A stretch of 64,000 bases of DNA from Neobacillus citreus (GTDB lineage: Bacteria; Bacillota; Bacilli; Bacillales; Cytobacillaceae), in NCBI RefSeq assembly GCF_018343545.2, contig NZ_JAGYPE020000006.1, positions 759 to 64,758 on the forward strand, given 5' to 3'. Shown here piece by piece: positions 16,608 through 25,899 of this stretch. Position 1 is the first letter of the stretch. Every line of letters starts with the position of its first letter. The translations under genes were made by a program, and so were the position numbers. Under the pieces are notes generated by a model. The model had not been told where the DNA came from, ran no database searches, and saw nothing but the letters and a program-made list of their open reading frames with translations.

Positions 16608-17828
16608 TCATCGGATGGTAGCTGCTTTATGGTTAGGAGACGCGAGGTCGGCAAATTCCTTTTCGATCCGTTCCAACGCTTCCTTAATAATCGGTCTTGG
16701 AGAAGATACGCAAATTCGCTGGAAGTCTTGTCCCTCTTCACCAAACATACTGCCATCTTCCAATAAGACATTGGCTTTATTGTAAATACGATCATGAACC
16801 TCTTCTGGCGTGATTCCATAAGCGCTGAAGTCCATCCACATCACATACGTTCCTTCCGGAATGTGTACCTTCACTTGTGGCATTTTTTCAGCAAAAAAAG
16901 CTTGTACATATTCCATCGTTTCATCTAAATACTCCTTCAACTGTTCCAGCCATTCCTCTCCTTTATGGTAGACAGCGATCAACGCTGATACGGTAAAAGG
17001 CGATGGTAATTGGAAACCCATGGCTTGGCTGAAGATGTTCCTAAGTTCAGGATTCGGAATGATGACATTGGTGCAATGGAGCCCGGCCACGTTGAAGGTT
17101 TTGTTGATGGCCGTGCAGGTAATAATATGCTGCGTGTTCGCTGCCGCTTTAGCGATTGGGATAAAGGTTTGGTTCCGGCGAATTAAGTCCCCGTGAATTT
17201 CATCCGCAATGATAAGAACCTGATTTTTTTCACAAATATCTGCTAATCTTGCTAATTCTTCCGGTGTAAAAATTCCTCCGGTCGGATTGTGCGGATTGCA
17301 GAGGATAAACAGCTTCGTGTTTTCATTCTTTGCTTTTGCCTCAAAATCTTCAAAATCAATCGAATAAGAGCCATCCTGTTCGCGGATCAGGGCGTTATTA
17401 ACGACTTGTCGTCCGTTCCCTTCAATCGCCGCAGTAAACGGCGGATAGACCGGACGTTGAATGATCACCCCATCGCCGGGCTCGGTAAAAGCTCGTACCG
17501 CCACATTCAAAGCATGGACTGTTCCTGGACTATAGACAATTTCTTCGGTTTGGATGTCCCAGTCATGTCTCTTTTTAAACCAATGCTGAATCGCCTCGAA
17601 GTACTCCTTTGGAAAAATGGAGTAACCAAATATCCGATGCTCTACTGTTTGATGCAAGGCATCGAGTAAAGGCTGAGGAACTGGAAAATCCATGTCCGCC
17701 GTAAATAAAGGCAAAGTTTCTTGATCATACCTCTGGGTAATTCCCAATTCCTTAATTAGATCGCCGCCGTCCCATTTCAAGGAATACGTATTTCTGCGGT
17801 CGACGATTTGGTCAAAATCGTACTTCAC
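16608..17828 (-). CDS. MalY/PatB-type PLP-dependent C-S lyase or aminotransferase
   Basis: 406 residues of fold-type I. N-terminal LPLFTADMDFPVPQPLLDAL is the MalY/PatB signature. NPHNPTGG, ADEIHGDLI and the Schiff-base lysine in TAINKTFNVAGLH follow, and a phosphate-binding RI motif is near the C-terminus. The class cleaves cystathionine or cysteine to ammonia, pyruvate and a thiol. GTG start behind GGGGGAG. The gene heads a two-gene unit with the APC permease. A cre-like sequence (TGTAAGCGTTTTAA, minus strand near 17858-17871) lies 30 bp upstream. Confidence 0.9.
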   Translation of the reverse strand: MKYDFDQIVDRRNTYSLKWDGGDLIKELGITQRYDQETLPLFTADMDFPVPQPLLDALHQTVEHRIFGYSIFPKEYFEAIQHWFKKRHDWDIQTEEIVYSPGTVHALNVAVRAFTEPGDGVIIQRPVYPPFTAAIEGNGRQVVNNALIREQDGSYSIDFEDFEAKAKNENTKLFILCNPHNPTGGIFTPEELARLADICEKNQVLIIADEIHGDLIRRNQTFIPIAKAAANTQHIITCTAINKTFNVAGLHCTNVIIPNPELRNIFSQAMGFQLPSPFTVSALIAVYHKGEEWLEQLKEYLDETMEYVQAFFAEKMPQVKVHIPEGTYVMWMDFSAYGITPEEVHDRIYNKANVLLEDGSMFGEEGQDFQRICVSSPRPIIKEALERIEKEFADLASPNHKAATIR

Positions 17829-17917
17829 TTGAAATCAACTCCCCCTCTTTTGAATTAAAACGCTTACAAGTACTTTTAAAATAAATCCTTTTAACGATAG
17901 TTTAGCACCTAAACCAT

Positions 17918-17950
17918 CTAAATATAGTTTAGCAACTATACTATATTTAG
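17918..17950. promoter_or_regulatory. Palindromic operator between malY-type gene and marR
   Basis: CTAAATATAG (17918-17927) and CTATATTTAG (17941-17950) form a perfect 10-bp inverted repeat with a 13-bp spacer. It is placed in the divergent promoter region and is likely the binding site of the adjacent MarR-type protein. Confidence 0.7.
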
Positions 17951-18115
17951 TCAATAAAAATTCTGAAAATTAAAATAATTATATCGAAATATAATTGTTA
18001 GGTCTTTCTGCTCATCGATATTGGAGGCTATTCCATCTGATAAAAGTGACTGGAAAAATAAGTATTATGCTATAATAAAGATAAGAATCTATTAAATTTT
18101 TAAAAAGGAGCAGAA

Positions 18116-18565
18116 ATGAAAAAGGAAGAGATTATTTATGAATTAATGGAATCTGTCTATGACCTTTCCAGACAAATTAGCTCCTACGAAAGTATACCTA
18201 GAAAGTACGGTACCGAAGATGAGCTTTATATGGTCGAAGCACATACAATCAATTTAATCGGAAACAAAACCCAAACGACTGCTTCAGAGCTTGCCAATCT
18301 TACAAAAAAAACAAAAGGCGCCATCTCTCAAATGGTTAATAAACTAATAAAAAAAGGCCTAGTATTAAAATCCAAAAACCCAATCGATAAACGAGAATAC
18401 ATCCTAGAACTAACAGAAAAAGGGAAGATGGTTTACGATTTCCATTACCAATTAGATAAAGCGGAATATACCAAAATACTAAACAAACTACACCAATTTT
18501 CCGAAGAAGACCTACTAGTCTACATCAAAATATCATCCATCCTATCAGAAAATACGTCGAAATAG
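18116..18565 (+). CDS. MarR-family transcriptional regulator
   Basis: 149 residues after AAAAAGGAGCAGAA. The winged-helix core includes TASELANLTKKTKGAISQMVNKLIKKGL and the wing DKREYILELTEKG, flanked by dimerisation helices. It is divergent from the malY-permease unit, with a palindrome between, so it probably controls that unit and itself. It ends at TAG, whose bases lie where the TGA of the following GACGG repeat would be. Confidence 0.9.
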   Translation: MKKEEIIYELMESVYDLSRQISSYESIPRKYGTEDELYMVEAHTINLIGNKTQTTASELANLTKKTKGAISQMVNKLIKKGLVLKSKNPIDKREYILELTEKGKMVYDFHYQLDKAEYTKILNKLHQFSEEDLLVYIKISSILSENTSK

Positions 18566-18656
18566 AGCACGGGGACGGTTCTTTTGCTTCACTTTGGAAG
18601 CAAAAGAACCGTCCCCTTTTCTCTAAATGAGGCATGAGAACCGTCCCCATGCTTCA
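18563..18656. repeat. Three GACGG repeats between convergent genes
   Basis: A plus copy at 18563-18591 overlaps the TAG of marR. A minus copy lies at about 18595-18623. A second minus copy at 18628-18656 has as its first TGA the stop codon of the YebE-like gene. Confidence 0.92.
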
Positions 18657-19166
18657 CCCAAGCCTCTTTAGCAAGAACCCTCCATTAAAGTGGGTGGGGT
18701 CGTAGGAGATGATGAAGGCTTTTGGTGATAGGGATAGGATGAGGTTTTTGAGTTTTTGTTCGCGGTTTCGTTTGGCCAGGATTTTCATGACCAGCCGCTT
18801 GCCTTCCTTTCCATCGGCCCCCCAAGAAGTGACTCCATAGCCCTGTTCCCTGAGTTTGTCAGGCAGGATACAGTCCACCGGCTCCACGATGACCTCCATC
18901 ACGACGTAACCTAGAGCCAAATACCCTTCAATTTTACTGCCGACAAACACACCTAGTCCCCAGCCAAAGCAGTAGGCTGCGATGTTCATGGGTTTATCAA
19001 GATTATCAAGGACAATCGTCAGTCCCATCAAATAGACAAACACCTCACCCATCGACAGCACTGAGGCTAGAACCCGGTATCCTTTAATGACAATCATCAC
19101 TCTCAAAGTAAATAAAGAAACATATAAAACGTTAATCACAATGATGGTAAGAATAATTGACGACAT
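18654..19166 (-). CDS. DUF2179/UPF0316 membrane protein, YebE-like
   Basis: 170 residues from the ATG at 19166 behind GAGGTG. Three N-terminal membrane helices with the conserved YVSLFTLRVM and FGWGLGVFVGSKIEGYLALGY stretches are followed by a soluble DUF2179 domain (about 100-170). The family has no established function; the soluble domain resembles a small ligand- or metal-binding fold. It starts 17 bp after the M24 gene and is the last gene of that unit. Confidence 0.85.
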   Translation of the reverse strand: MSSIILTIIVINVLYVSLFTLRVMIVIKGYRVLASVLSMGEVFVYLMGLTIVLDNLDKPMNIAAYCFGWGLGVFVGSKIEGYLALGYVVMEVIVEPVDCILPDKLREQGYGVTSWGADGKEGKRLVMKILAKRNREQKLKNLILSLSPKAFIISYDPTHFNGGFLLKRLG

Positions 19167-19183
19167 GACGTCCACCTCAGCTG

Positions 19184-20320
19184 TTAATCAAAAAGCATGT
19201 ATTCTAGTTCACGAGGGTATTGGGTAATCGAAAAACTTCCTGTCTTGGTCAAAATAATCGTATCGGAATGCCTAAAGCCCCCAAGGCCCGGCACATACAC
19301 GCCTGGCTCAATAGTGTAAACCATGCCCTCCTCGAGCACCAAGTCATTATCAAACCGCAAGTACGGTTCCTCGTGTTCCGATAATCCTAACCCATGTCCG
19401 ATTCGATGATTCACATATTCTCCGTAACCAGCCTTTTTAAAAACCTGATACGACGCAATATCGACCTCTTTTGCCGTAATTCCCGGCTGAATCATTTCCA
19501 TGCCGACCCGTTGCGCCTCGATCGCCAATTTCAATAAGTCCTTTTGTTTTTCAGATGGCTTTCCGACAAAAAACGTCCGCTCGTTTTCGGCTCGGTATCC
19601 GTTAAACCACACCTGACGGCTGTGAACGACAACATCGCCATCGGCAAATTTCCGCGTGCTGGAGTAAAGGTGCGGCATGGCGCTCCGCTTGATTCCGGAA
19701 CAGGTCCAATTCGCGTAGCCAATTAACTCCTCCGGATAGTCCTTTGAGGCAATTTCCAATAAAAACTTGTCACCATACGAATCGAATTCCAATTCACTAA
19801 TTCCGGCCCGTGCATGTTTGAGCGATTCGCCGATTGCATAGTCGGACAGCTGGCCGGCAATTTTCAGCAGCTCTATCTCTTGTTCATCTTTAATCGCCCT
19901 CATGTTAATAATTTTTTGACCAACGTCGACAAGCTCAAAGCCCTGCTCTTGTAAAAATAAATAGACGCTCGCAGGCAGCAGCCCCAATTCAACGCCAAGT
20001 TTTGTTCCGGCAGGATATTTTTTTAGCAATCTAGTTAAATGTTCTAAATAGGAAATCTCCTTGTGAGCCATATCAATCTGCTCATAATAAACATAGAGTT
20101 TGTCAACTTTCGCCTTTTCTAAGGCATGAAGCTCTTCCAGCCCTGGAACAATAAGTTCAGTTTTATCCGCATGGATGAGCGTCACAATGGGACGCGAATA
20201 GATAATCGCTCGAAACCCGCTTAAATAATATTGATTGTCGGGATCCCAAATCAGACTAAGTCTGACGCCCTTCTGCTCCATAAACTCTCGAAAAATTTGA
20301 ATCCTTTTATTTATCTTCAT
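19184..20320 (-). CDS. M24-family (creatinase/prolidase fold) hydrolase with altered metal site
   Basis: 378 residues from the ATG at 20320 after GGGGGGAG. A creatinase-type N-terminal domain (about 1-130) is followed by the pita-bread domain. The C-terminal half keeps HRIGHGLGLSEHEEPYL and EEGMVYTIEPGVYVPGLGGFR. The usual two-metal strand (ID.G....GY..D.TRT) instead reads VVHSRQVWFNGYRAENERTF, so both Asp ligands are replaced. That argues for a metal-free creatinase- or ectoine-hydrolase-like reaction rather than a prolidase. It lies in a unit with a BCCT transporter and a CocE hydrolase, which suggests catabolism of an imported compatible solute or modified amino acid. Confidence 0.8.
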   Translation of the reverse strand: MKINKRIQIFREFMEQKGVRLSLIWDPDNQYYLSGFRAIIYSRPIVTLIHADKTELIVPGLEELHALEKAKVDKLYVYYEQIDMAHKEISYLEHLTRLLKKYPAGTKLGVELGLLPASVYLFLQEQGFELVDVGQKIINMRAIKDEQEIELLKIAGQLSDYAIGESLKHARAGISELEFDSYGDKFLLEIASKDYPEELIGYANWTCSGIKRSAMPHLYSSTRKFADGDVVVHSRQVWFNGYRAENERTFFVGKPSEKQKDLLKLAIEAQRVGMEMIQPGITAKEVDIASYQVFKKAGYGEYVNHRIGHGLGLSEHEEPYLRFDNDLVLEEGMVYTIEPGVYVPGLGGFRHSDTIILTKTGSFSITQYPRELEYMLFD

Positions 20321-20352
20321 TAAAACTCCCCCCAAAATCTACTTTTTCCCTC

Positions 20353-20388
20353 AAAAAACCCCCTGGCAGACTAGGTCTTCACCAGGGG
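20353..20388 (-). terminator. Intrinsic terminator after the CocE gene
   Basis: CCCCTGG pairs with CCAGGGG, followed on the minus strand by GTTTTTT. It lies 16-51 bp after the CocE-type gene and just before the M24 gene, so the downstream genes may be partly attenuated or have their own promoter. Confidence 0.82.
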
Positions 20389-20403
20389 ATCATTTATATC
20401 ATT

Positions 20404-22455
20404 TCACACTAGATCGCGCGGAATTTCCTTATTCAATTTTTTCGAAAAAACTTGCTCCTCACCCTCAAAAGCTGTCAATTCATTGGTGAGATAAAACTTA
20501 GAGGCATCTGCTTTCATGGTACTCACACTCTCAAGACGTGTCTGCCAGCTTCCGCGGCCCACCGTCAGCGTCCATTCGCAGCTAACCTCGGCCGACAGCG
20601 GGTCGCCCTCTTTAATGGTGTAAACATTCCGATTAATACTGCCATATTCGAGACCATTACTAGGCAGGCGGCGGGCTCCTTCGTCTGAAAAGTCATCGAG
20701 CACCCATACTCCGTTAATTAAATCATGGTGGACTTTCCGGGTGCGGTTCTCGGCCCTAAGGATTTCTCGTTCGGCGACAGCGGCCGTTTCCGGAAGACCA
20801 AATTCAGGCAGTTCCTGATCTAGCGGCTGCGGCGGCCGTACCGGCAAGGTCACACGCGTTTTTTCACCGGTAAAAACTTTCAAGGTCACCGGTTCCGGCG
20901 ATGGCCAGGCATGCGGCCAATAGGTTGGCGACAACGCGACCGACCAGCGGTGTCCTTCAGGCAGCACATGCCCAATTGCATTGAGCTTGACGGTTACGGT
21001 ATAACGCTCACCTGGAACAAGCGGAGTTGGGAACTCATTGCTGTCCCGATGAGTTAAATTCAACATGCCCCAGCTGACCAAGGTTGAGGCCCCGTCTGGC
21101 GCAATATCGCAAAGCCGGACGGCAAGCAAAGCGTTCGGCCGGTCAGACGCCAATTCCACTGTCACCTCCGGAAAACCGAGGATTTCCACCGGTTCCATCA
21201 AGGGTTCTGTAGTGAAACAAACCGAAAGCCCATCTTCGAGCCGCTGGTCAGATGCAAGGTCGCCCGGCTGGCCAAATGGGCACCAAACACCGGAATAAAG
21301 TCCATGCTGCTGGACACTGGAAACGAGGATTTCCTGTTTTTCACCCGGCACCAGTTCTGACATTCTTTTTTCATCCAGCCAAAAATCCATAGGTTCGATC
21401 GCCGGCGACGGCCAGGCTGTTTCGGCCACCCACCGGCCAGAACGTTCCTCGTAATCTACTTGCGGCGGTACACTTTCTTGCATCCATGCCCTCAGCATCG
21501 GCTCCTCCATAATGCCGGTGTCGATTCCCTTTAACCAATAATCCCACCAGCGCAAGGCTTCCTGTAAAAAGCCAATCGCCGGACCGGGAACTGCTACCTC
21601 CGGATACTCATGCGCCCACGGGCCGATTAATCCTTTCCGTGGTCCCGGCAGTCCCTCTAGCAGCCTCAGGATGGCATTCGTATAACCGTCTGCCCAGCCG
21701 CCAACAGCAAAGACCGGAATATCGATATCCGCATAATTTTCACAGACAGAACCATGCTTCCAATAGGCATCACGGCGCTGATGCTTCATCCACTCCTCGA
21801 CAAATGGCGGCGTTTTTTCAAGGCGCTCCAGCCAGCTCGAGCGCCACGTTTCCCCGACCACTTCCGGATCTGCTGGACGGCCATTATAAACAAGCATCGT
21901 CGAAGCCCACCAAAGCATATCAGACGCCAGCACGCAGCCCCCCATATAATGGACATCATCGGCGTAGCGGTCGTCCGTAGAGCAAAGGGTAATAATCGCT
22001 TTTAAAGCAGGGTGACGCCTTGCAGCCACCTGAAGGCCATTAAAGCCACCCCACGACTTACCAATCATGCCTGCCGCTCCGGTACTCCATGGCTGTTCCG
22101 CAATCCAGCTTAATACATCAAGGGCATCCTCCTGCTCCTGTGGCAGGTATTCATCATAAAGAATCCCTTCCGAATCGCCAGCCCCCCGCATATCGACTCG
22201 AATGCTCGCATATCCGTGCCCGGCGAAATAAGGATGGCGGATCGAATCCCGCAGTGCCGTAAAGTCATTTTTCCGGTACGGGATATACTCCAAAATCGCC
22301 GGAACCGGCTGCTGCTCGGCATCCTCCGGGAGCCAGATTTTTGCAGAAAGGCGCGTGCCGTCCGACATCGGAATCCAAACATGCTCGATTATATGGACCT
22401 TGCGCGGGAATTCTTTTTTAATAGAAAGATTCGAATCACGTACATTAAAAACCAT
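20404..22455 (-). CDS. CocE/NonD-family (S15) serine hydrolase
   Basis: 683 residues starting after TTGGAGG. The order is an alpha/beta-hydrolase with the nucleophile in GMIGKSWGGFNGLQVAA (about residues 135-150), the helical cap typical of X-Pro dipeptidyl-peptidase/CocE, and a C-terminal jelly-roll beta domain (from about 390, ending near EGHRWSVALSPTYWPHAWPSP). The family cleaves esters or amides such as cocaine, glutaryl-cephalosporins or proline peptides. No signal peptide, so cytosolic. It lies between a BCCT transporter and an M24 enzyme. Confidence 0.88.
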   Translation of the reverse strand: MVFNVRDSNLSIKKEFPRKVHIIEHVWIPMSDGTRLSAKIWLPEDAEQQPVPAILEYIPYRKNDFTALRDSIRHPYFAGHGYASIRVDMRGAGDSEGILYDEYLPQEQEDALDVLSWIAEQPWSTGAAGMIGKSWGGFNGLQVAARRHPALKAIITLCSTDDRYADDVHYMGGCVLASDMLWWASTMLVYNGRPADPEVVGETWRSSWLERLEKTPPFVEEWMKHQRRDAYWKHGSVCENYADIDIPVFAVGGWADGYTNAILRLLEGLPGPRKGLIGPWAHEYPEVAVPGPAIGFLQEALRWWDYWLKGIDTGIMEEPMLRAWMQESVPPQVDYEERSGRWVAETAWPSPAIEPMDFWLDEKRMSELVPGEKQEILVSSVQQHGLYSGVWCPFGQPGDLASDQRLEDGLSVCFTTEPLMEPVEILGFPEVTVELASDRPNALLAVRLCDIAPDGASTLVSWGMLNLTHRDSNEFPTPLVPGERYTVTVKLNAIGHVLPEGHRWSVALSPTYWPHAWPSPEPVTLKVFTGEKTRVTLPVRPPQPLDQELPEFGLPETAAVAEREILRAENRTRKVHHDLINGVWVLDDFSDEGARRLPSNGLEYGSINRNVYTIKEGDPLSAEVSCEWTLTVGRGSWQTRLESVSTMKADASKFYLTNELTAFEGEEQVFSKKLNKEIPRDLV

Positions 22456-22565
22456 GAAAAAACCTCCAAAACCTTTTCCCTAAATTTTTCAAAAAAACGC
22501 CTGATAAGGATAAGCGCAGCAGCCAGGGCGGCACACTGCGCGTTAGCAATCATTTCTTTAAGGAC

Positions 22566-24104
22566 TTAGCCCGCCTTTTCCTCTAAGTCAAGGTCTTTTG
22601 AAGATGGGCTGCCGTAATCTTGCTTTAACCACCGGAGTAAGGACACTGTCAGCAACAGATAAATGATGATAACCGGAACGGACACAATGACGGAGGAAGT
22701 TTGAATGACCTTCAGCCCGCCAATCATTAACAAGGCTACCGCCATAATGGCCAGAATGCCTCCCCATAACAGACGGTGCCAGCGCGCCGGCTCCTGCTCA
22801 CCCACTAGTTCTTTAGTGGCAATAGCAGAAAGAATATAAGTGGCTGAATCCAATGAAGTCGCTAGGAAAATAAAGCCGAGAACCACGAAGAAAATCAAGA
22901 CAATAGTGCTGAGCGGCAGAGACTTCAAGACAGCGACAATCGCAGCAGGGCCACCCTGTTTGTCGAGAATTTCCGTGATTGGGACAATATCATTAAGCTG
23001 AAGGTGCATCGCATAACCGCCAAACACCGCAAAATACAGCCAGCTTCCTAACGAGCCCCATAACAGAACAGCGCTGATTAATTCCTTGATCGTTCTCCCT
23101 TTTGAAATTCGGGCCACGAATAAGCCCATAAATGGCGATGTCGCCGCAAACCAGGCCCAATAAAAGACGGTCCAGCCCTGCGGGAAGCCTCCCTGATTAA
23201 TTGGGTCTGTATAAAAGCTCATGCGTACGATATTTTGCAGCATCAGGCCGAAGCTGTTTGTAAAATAAGATAGAATAAATAAGGTAGGTCCAACCAGCAG
23301 CACAAATAAGGCAAGCGCCAAGGCCATATACACGTTGATGTCGCTTAATTTGCGGATGCCCTTATAAAGTCCAAGATAGGCGCTGGAACAATAAATGACG
23401 GTCCAAATAAGAATAATGATGATACTCAATCCAAGTGATTGTTCCATTCCTAAAATTTCGCCAATGACTGCAGAAATCATCGGAACACCAAGTCCTAAGG
23501 AAGTGCCAAGTCCGCCAACCAGACTCCAAATCACCAGGATATCGATAATTTTTCCAACCAAGCCGTCAGCGTGCTTCCCAAGTACACCGCGGCAGGCGGT
23601 ACTGATTTTTAAAGAGGATTGCTTTTTCACAAAGAATGAGTAAGCAATGGTTACGGTTGGAAGCGCATACAACGACCATGCTGAAATCCCCCAATGGAAT
23701 AAACCGTAGGTGACAGCCCACTCCGCCGCTTCAGGGCTGTTTGCCTTGATGCCGAATGGCGGGCCGGTATAATAATAGATCGGTTCCATGATCGACCAGA
23801 ACATAATACTCGTACCCATCCCGGCGCAAAACAGCATCGCGCCCCAGCTAAAGTTGGAGAATTCAGGCTTTCCTTCGCCGAGTTTGATTTTTCCATAGCG
23901 TCCAAAAATCAGCCAAACTAGCAAGATAAATAATCCTGCGGTCAGAAACTGAAACGCCCAATCCAGCTTAAACGTAATGTCTGTCATCATGTTGTTTAAT
24001 AACGGTTCCGCCGTTTCACGATTGAAGACCAGTAGTAAGGTTGCAGTAACAATAACAATTAATGAAGACCAAAATACAATCGGATCAATTTTTACCTTCC
24101 CCAT
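22566..24104 (-). CDS. BCCT-family transporter (betaine/carnitine/choline type)
   Basis: 512 residues from the ATG at 24104 behind AGGAGTG. It has about 12 helices with the BCCT hallmarks GMGTSIMFWSIMEPIYYYTGP and FYWAWFAATSPFMGLFVARIS. These proteins are Na+- or H+-coupled importers of quaternary ammonium solutes. The short cytosolic C-terminus argues for a nutrient rather than an osmoregulated role. It heads a minus-strand unit with the CocE and M24 hydrolases and is divergent from a TetR gene. Confidence 0.9.
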   Translation of the reverse strand: MGKVKIDPIVFWSSLIVIVTATLLLVFNRETAEPLLNNMMTDITFKLDWAFQFLTAGLFILLVWLIFGRYGKIKLGEGKPEFSNFSWGAMLFCAGMGTSIMFWSIMEPIYYYTGPPFGIKANSPEAAEWAVTYGLFHWGISAWSLYALPTVTIAYSFFVKKQSSLKISTACRGVLGKHADGLVGKIIDILVIWSLVGGLGTSLGLGVPMISAVIGEILGMEQSLGLSIIIILIWTVIYCSSAYLGLYKGIRKLSDINVYMALALALFVLLVGPTLFILSYFTNSFGLMLQNIVRMSFYTDPINQGGFPQGWTVFYWAWFAATSPFMGLFVARISKGRTIKELISAVLLWGSLGSWLYFAVFGGYAMHLQLNDIVPITEILDKQGGPAAIVAVLKSLPLSTIVLIFFVVLGFIFLATSLDSATYILSAIATKELVGEQEPARWHRLLWGGILAIMAVALLMIGGLKVIQTSSVIVSVPVIIIYLLLTVSLLRWLKQDYGSPSSKDLDLEEKAG

Positions 24105-24181
24105 TCTTCCACTCCTTTGTGAAAATTTCATTTCTAGTAAAATAGTTTCTAAAAACCCCCTATCGTGGTAAAATTGGTTAA

Positions 24182-24218
24182 AATATAATCGTGATTACTT
24201 TATAATTAAGATTATATT
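24182..24218. promoter_or_regulatory. Palindromic TetR-type operator
   Basis: AATATAATC (24182-24190) and GATTATATT (24210-24218) form a perfect 9-bp inverted repeat between the divergent BCCT and TetR genes; probably the regulator's site. Confidence 0.65.
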
Positions 24219-24299
24219 ATTCCATCTGAATTTTTTCAATGAAAATTCTAAAAATTTGATATACTCAAAAAAGACGATAGATGAGGAGAATTGGCTGCA

Positions 24300-24962
24300 A
24301 TGAAGAAGAAAATCCAAATGAGCCGTATGTGGCAATATTTTGTGGAAGCGACGGCGGAAATTATTGAGGAAGAGGGCATTAATAAGATCACCATTCGGAA
24401 GGTGGCCGATAAAGCAGGCTACAATAGTGCCACCATCTATAATTATTTTTCCGAGATCTCACATTTAATTTTTTTCGCGGCGATGAAGTTTCTAAAGCCC
24501 TATACAGATGAAGTGTCCACATATATGGATAAAGGGAATAATCCCCTGGAGAAATACCTATTGGCCTGGGAATGCTTTTGCAAGCACTCGTTCCAACACC
24601 CGCAAATCTTTCATGCTGTCTTTATCATGGACCTAGGAGAACAGCCGGAAAATCTGCTTGAACGTTATTATCAGATTTATCCGGAGGAACTGATCACCAT
24701 CCCGGAGGAGCTAAAACCGATTCTATTCGAACGGAACATGTCCAAACGAGGAAGATCATACTTGGAATTAGCCCTAAAGGAAGGCTATATCAAAGAGGAA
24801 AATATCGATGCCATCAACGAAATCACCATCCTCATCTGGCAAGGCATGTTCACCAACATCCTAAACAACCGCAGGCAATACACACCAGAAGAAGCCATGC
24901 AAATGACCATGAACTACATCACAGAAATCGTCAGAAACCAAGCTGTTTTTAACTTTGGGTGA
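24300..24962 (+). CDS. TetR-family transcriptional regulator
   Basis: 220 residues. N-terminal HTH: EGINKITIRKVADKAGYNSATIYNYF (about residues 28-55), followed by an all-helical ligand domain. Start at the ATG at 24300 behind GATGAGGAG; a TTG at 24291 is closer to that site. It is divergent from and likely represses the BCCT-hydrolase unit. The last codon GGG is followed by TGA that is simultaneously the first triplet of a GACGG repeat. Confidence 0.88.
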   Translation: MKKKIQMSRMWQYFVEATAEIIEEEGINKITIRKVADKAGYNSATIYNYFSEISHLIFFAAMKFLKPYTDEVSTYMDKGNNPLEKYLLAWECFCKHSFQHPQIFHAVFIMDLGEQPENLLERYYQIYPEELITIPEELKPILFERNMSKRGRSYLELALKEGYIKEENIDAINEITILIWQGMFTNILNNRRQYTPEEAMQMTMNYITEIVRNQAVFNFG

Positions 24963-24988
24963 GGCACGGGGACGGTTCTTTTGCCTCA
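24960..24988 (+). repeat. GACGG repeat overlapping the tetR stop
   Basis: Arms TGAGGCA/TGCCTCA. The stop codon of the TetR gene is the first triplet. Confidence 0.93.
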
Positions 24989-25002
24989 TTGGCGTTATCA
25001 CG

Positions 25003-25095
25003 GAAAAAAGCCCAACAAGCGGACGATTGCTGGTTGGGCCATAGATTGTTATACGACGTTTTAAGCTCTTTTTTTCTATAAAAATTTAGGCAAGC
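25003..25095 (-). pseudogene. Relic of a duplicated gene 3' end and terminator
   Basis: About 90 bp are similar to 28492-28590, the last codons and terminator of pcaD. The minus strand has GGG-CTT-GCC-TAA where pcaD has GGG-ATT-GCT-TAA. Then comes the shared TTATAG and an A run, and the hairpin GCCCAACCAGC/GCTTGTTGGGC followed by TTTTTT. No coding region precedes it on the minus strand, so it looks like the leftover tail of a deleted paralogue; the hairpin could still terminate minus-strand transcripts. Confidence 0.6.
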
Positions 25096-25212
25096 CCTCC
25101 CGGCGCACTTTTTTATTTTGGCTTATACACTTGGTTATTTAACCAGTCACAAAAAGTCAAATTACATAACCTAACCTTAACATTATGTTTTTAAGATGGG
25201 GGGGTTATGCAG

Positions 25213-25779
25213 ATGTACCATTATAAATATACGAAATTAAGTGGACAAAGGCAGTCATATAATAACCAAATTTCGGTATCACCATTACACCTGCAAGAAC
25301 AAATGCCTAAAGTTAACCAATTAAATGGTCTTGGAATTCCAGCAGGCTGGAGTGGTCCAGTTAATCCAGTAGGTTGGTGGGGTCCGGTTAATAATGATCC
25401 TGGGCATCCGGTTAATTGGGCGGCGAAAATAAATCAAACAGGTTTAGGTGCTCAAGGACAGCCAGCCAGTTGGGCCCCCATGAATCAAACGGGTTTAAGT
25501 ACCCAGGGTCAGCCAGCCAGTTGGGCTCCGATGAATCAAACGGGTTTGAACACTCAAGGGCAAATGATGGGTTGGGGAGGTCCTGGACGTCCGCCAGGCT
25601 GGGGAAATTATGGCTATCCAGCAGGCTGGGGTAATCCGAGAGTTCCGATGGGCTGGTGGAATAACGCGGGTCAAGGTCAACCGGGGATGTTCGGAGGTTT
25701 ACTTAAGGTTGGAAAAGGAGCATTAGGAGGGCTGGGAATTCTCAGCAGTATCATTAGTATCGGACGGTTTTTATTTTAA
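25213..25779 (+). CDS. Trp/Gly/Pro/Gln-rich internal-repeat protein, unknown
   Basis: 188 residues. After about 35 polar residues comes a long low-complexity part with repeated PAGW, PVGWWGP and NQTGL-xx-QGQPASWAPM units (the last in nearly perfect tandem). The C-terminal segment is glycine-rich and hydrophobic (GGLLKVGKGALGGLGILSSI and IGRFLF), like a membrane-active or self-assembling helix. There is no signal peptide. The composition recalls spore coat or exosporium proteins, and the C-terminus recalls cationic amphipathic peptides. It is a lone gene with its own terminator; function not assignable. Confidence 0.7.
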   Translation: MYHYKYTKLSGQRQSYNNQISVSPLHLQEQMPKVNQLNGLGIPAGWSGPVNPVGWWGPVNNDPGHPVNWAAKINQTGLGAQGQPASWAPMNQTGLSTQGQPASWAPMNQTGLNTQGQMMGWGGPGRPPGWGNYGYPAGWGNPRVPMGWWNNAGQGQPGMFGGLLKVGKGALGGLGILSSIISIGRFLF

Positions 25780-25830
25780 AGTGTAAAAAATACGATTTAA
25801 AGTAACAGAAACATTAGTATAAAATGCAAA

Positions 25831-25866
25831 AATGAAAGCCATTCGCATATGAATTGGCTTTCATTA
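25831..25866. terminator. Bidirectional intrinsic terminator
   Basis: AATGAAAGCCA pairs with TTGGCTTTCATT between the convergent repeat-protein gene and the MBL hydrolase gene. Confidence 0.82.
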
Positions 25867-25899
25867 ATATTTATGACCGAACCCAATTACTTAGCAGGA

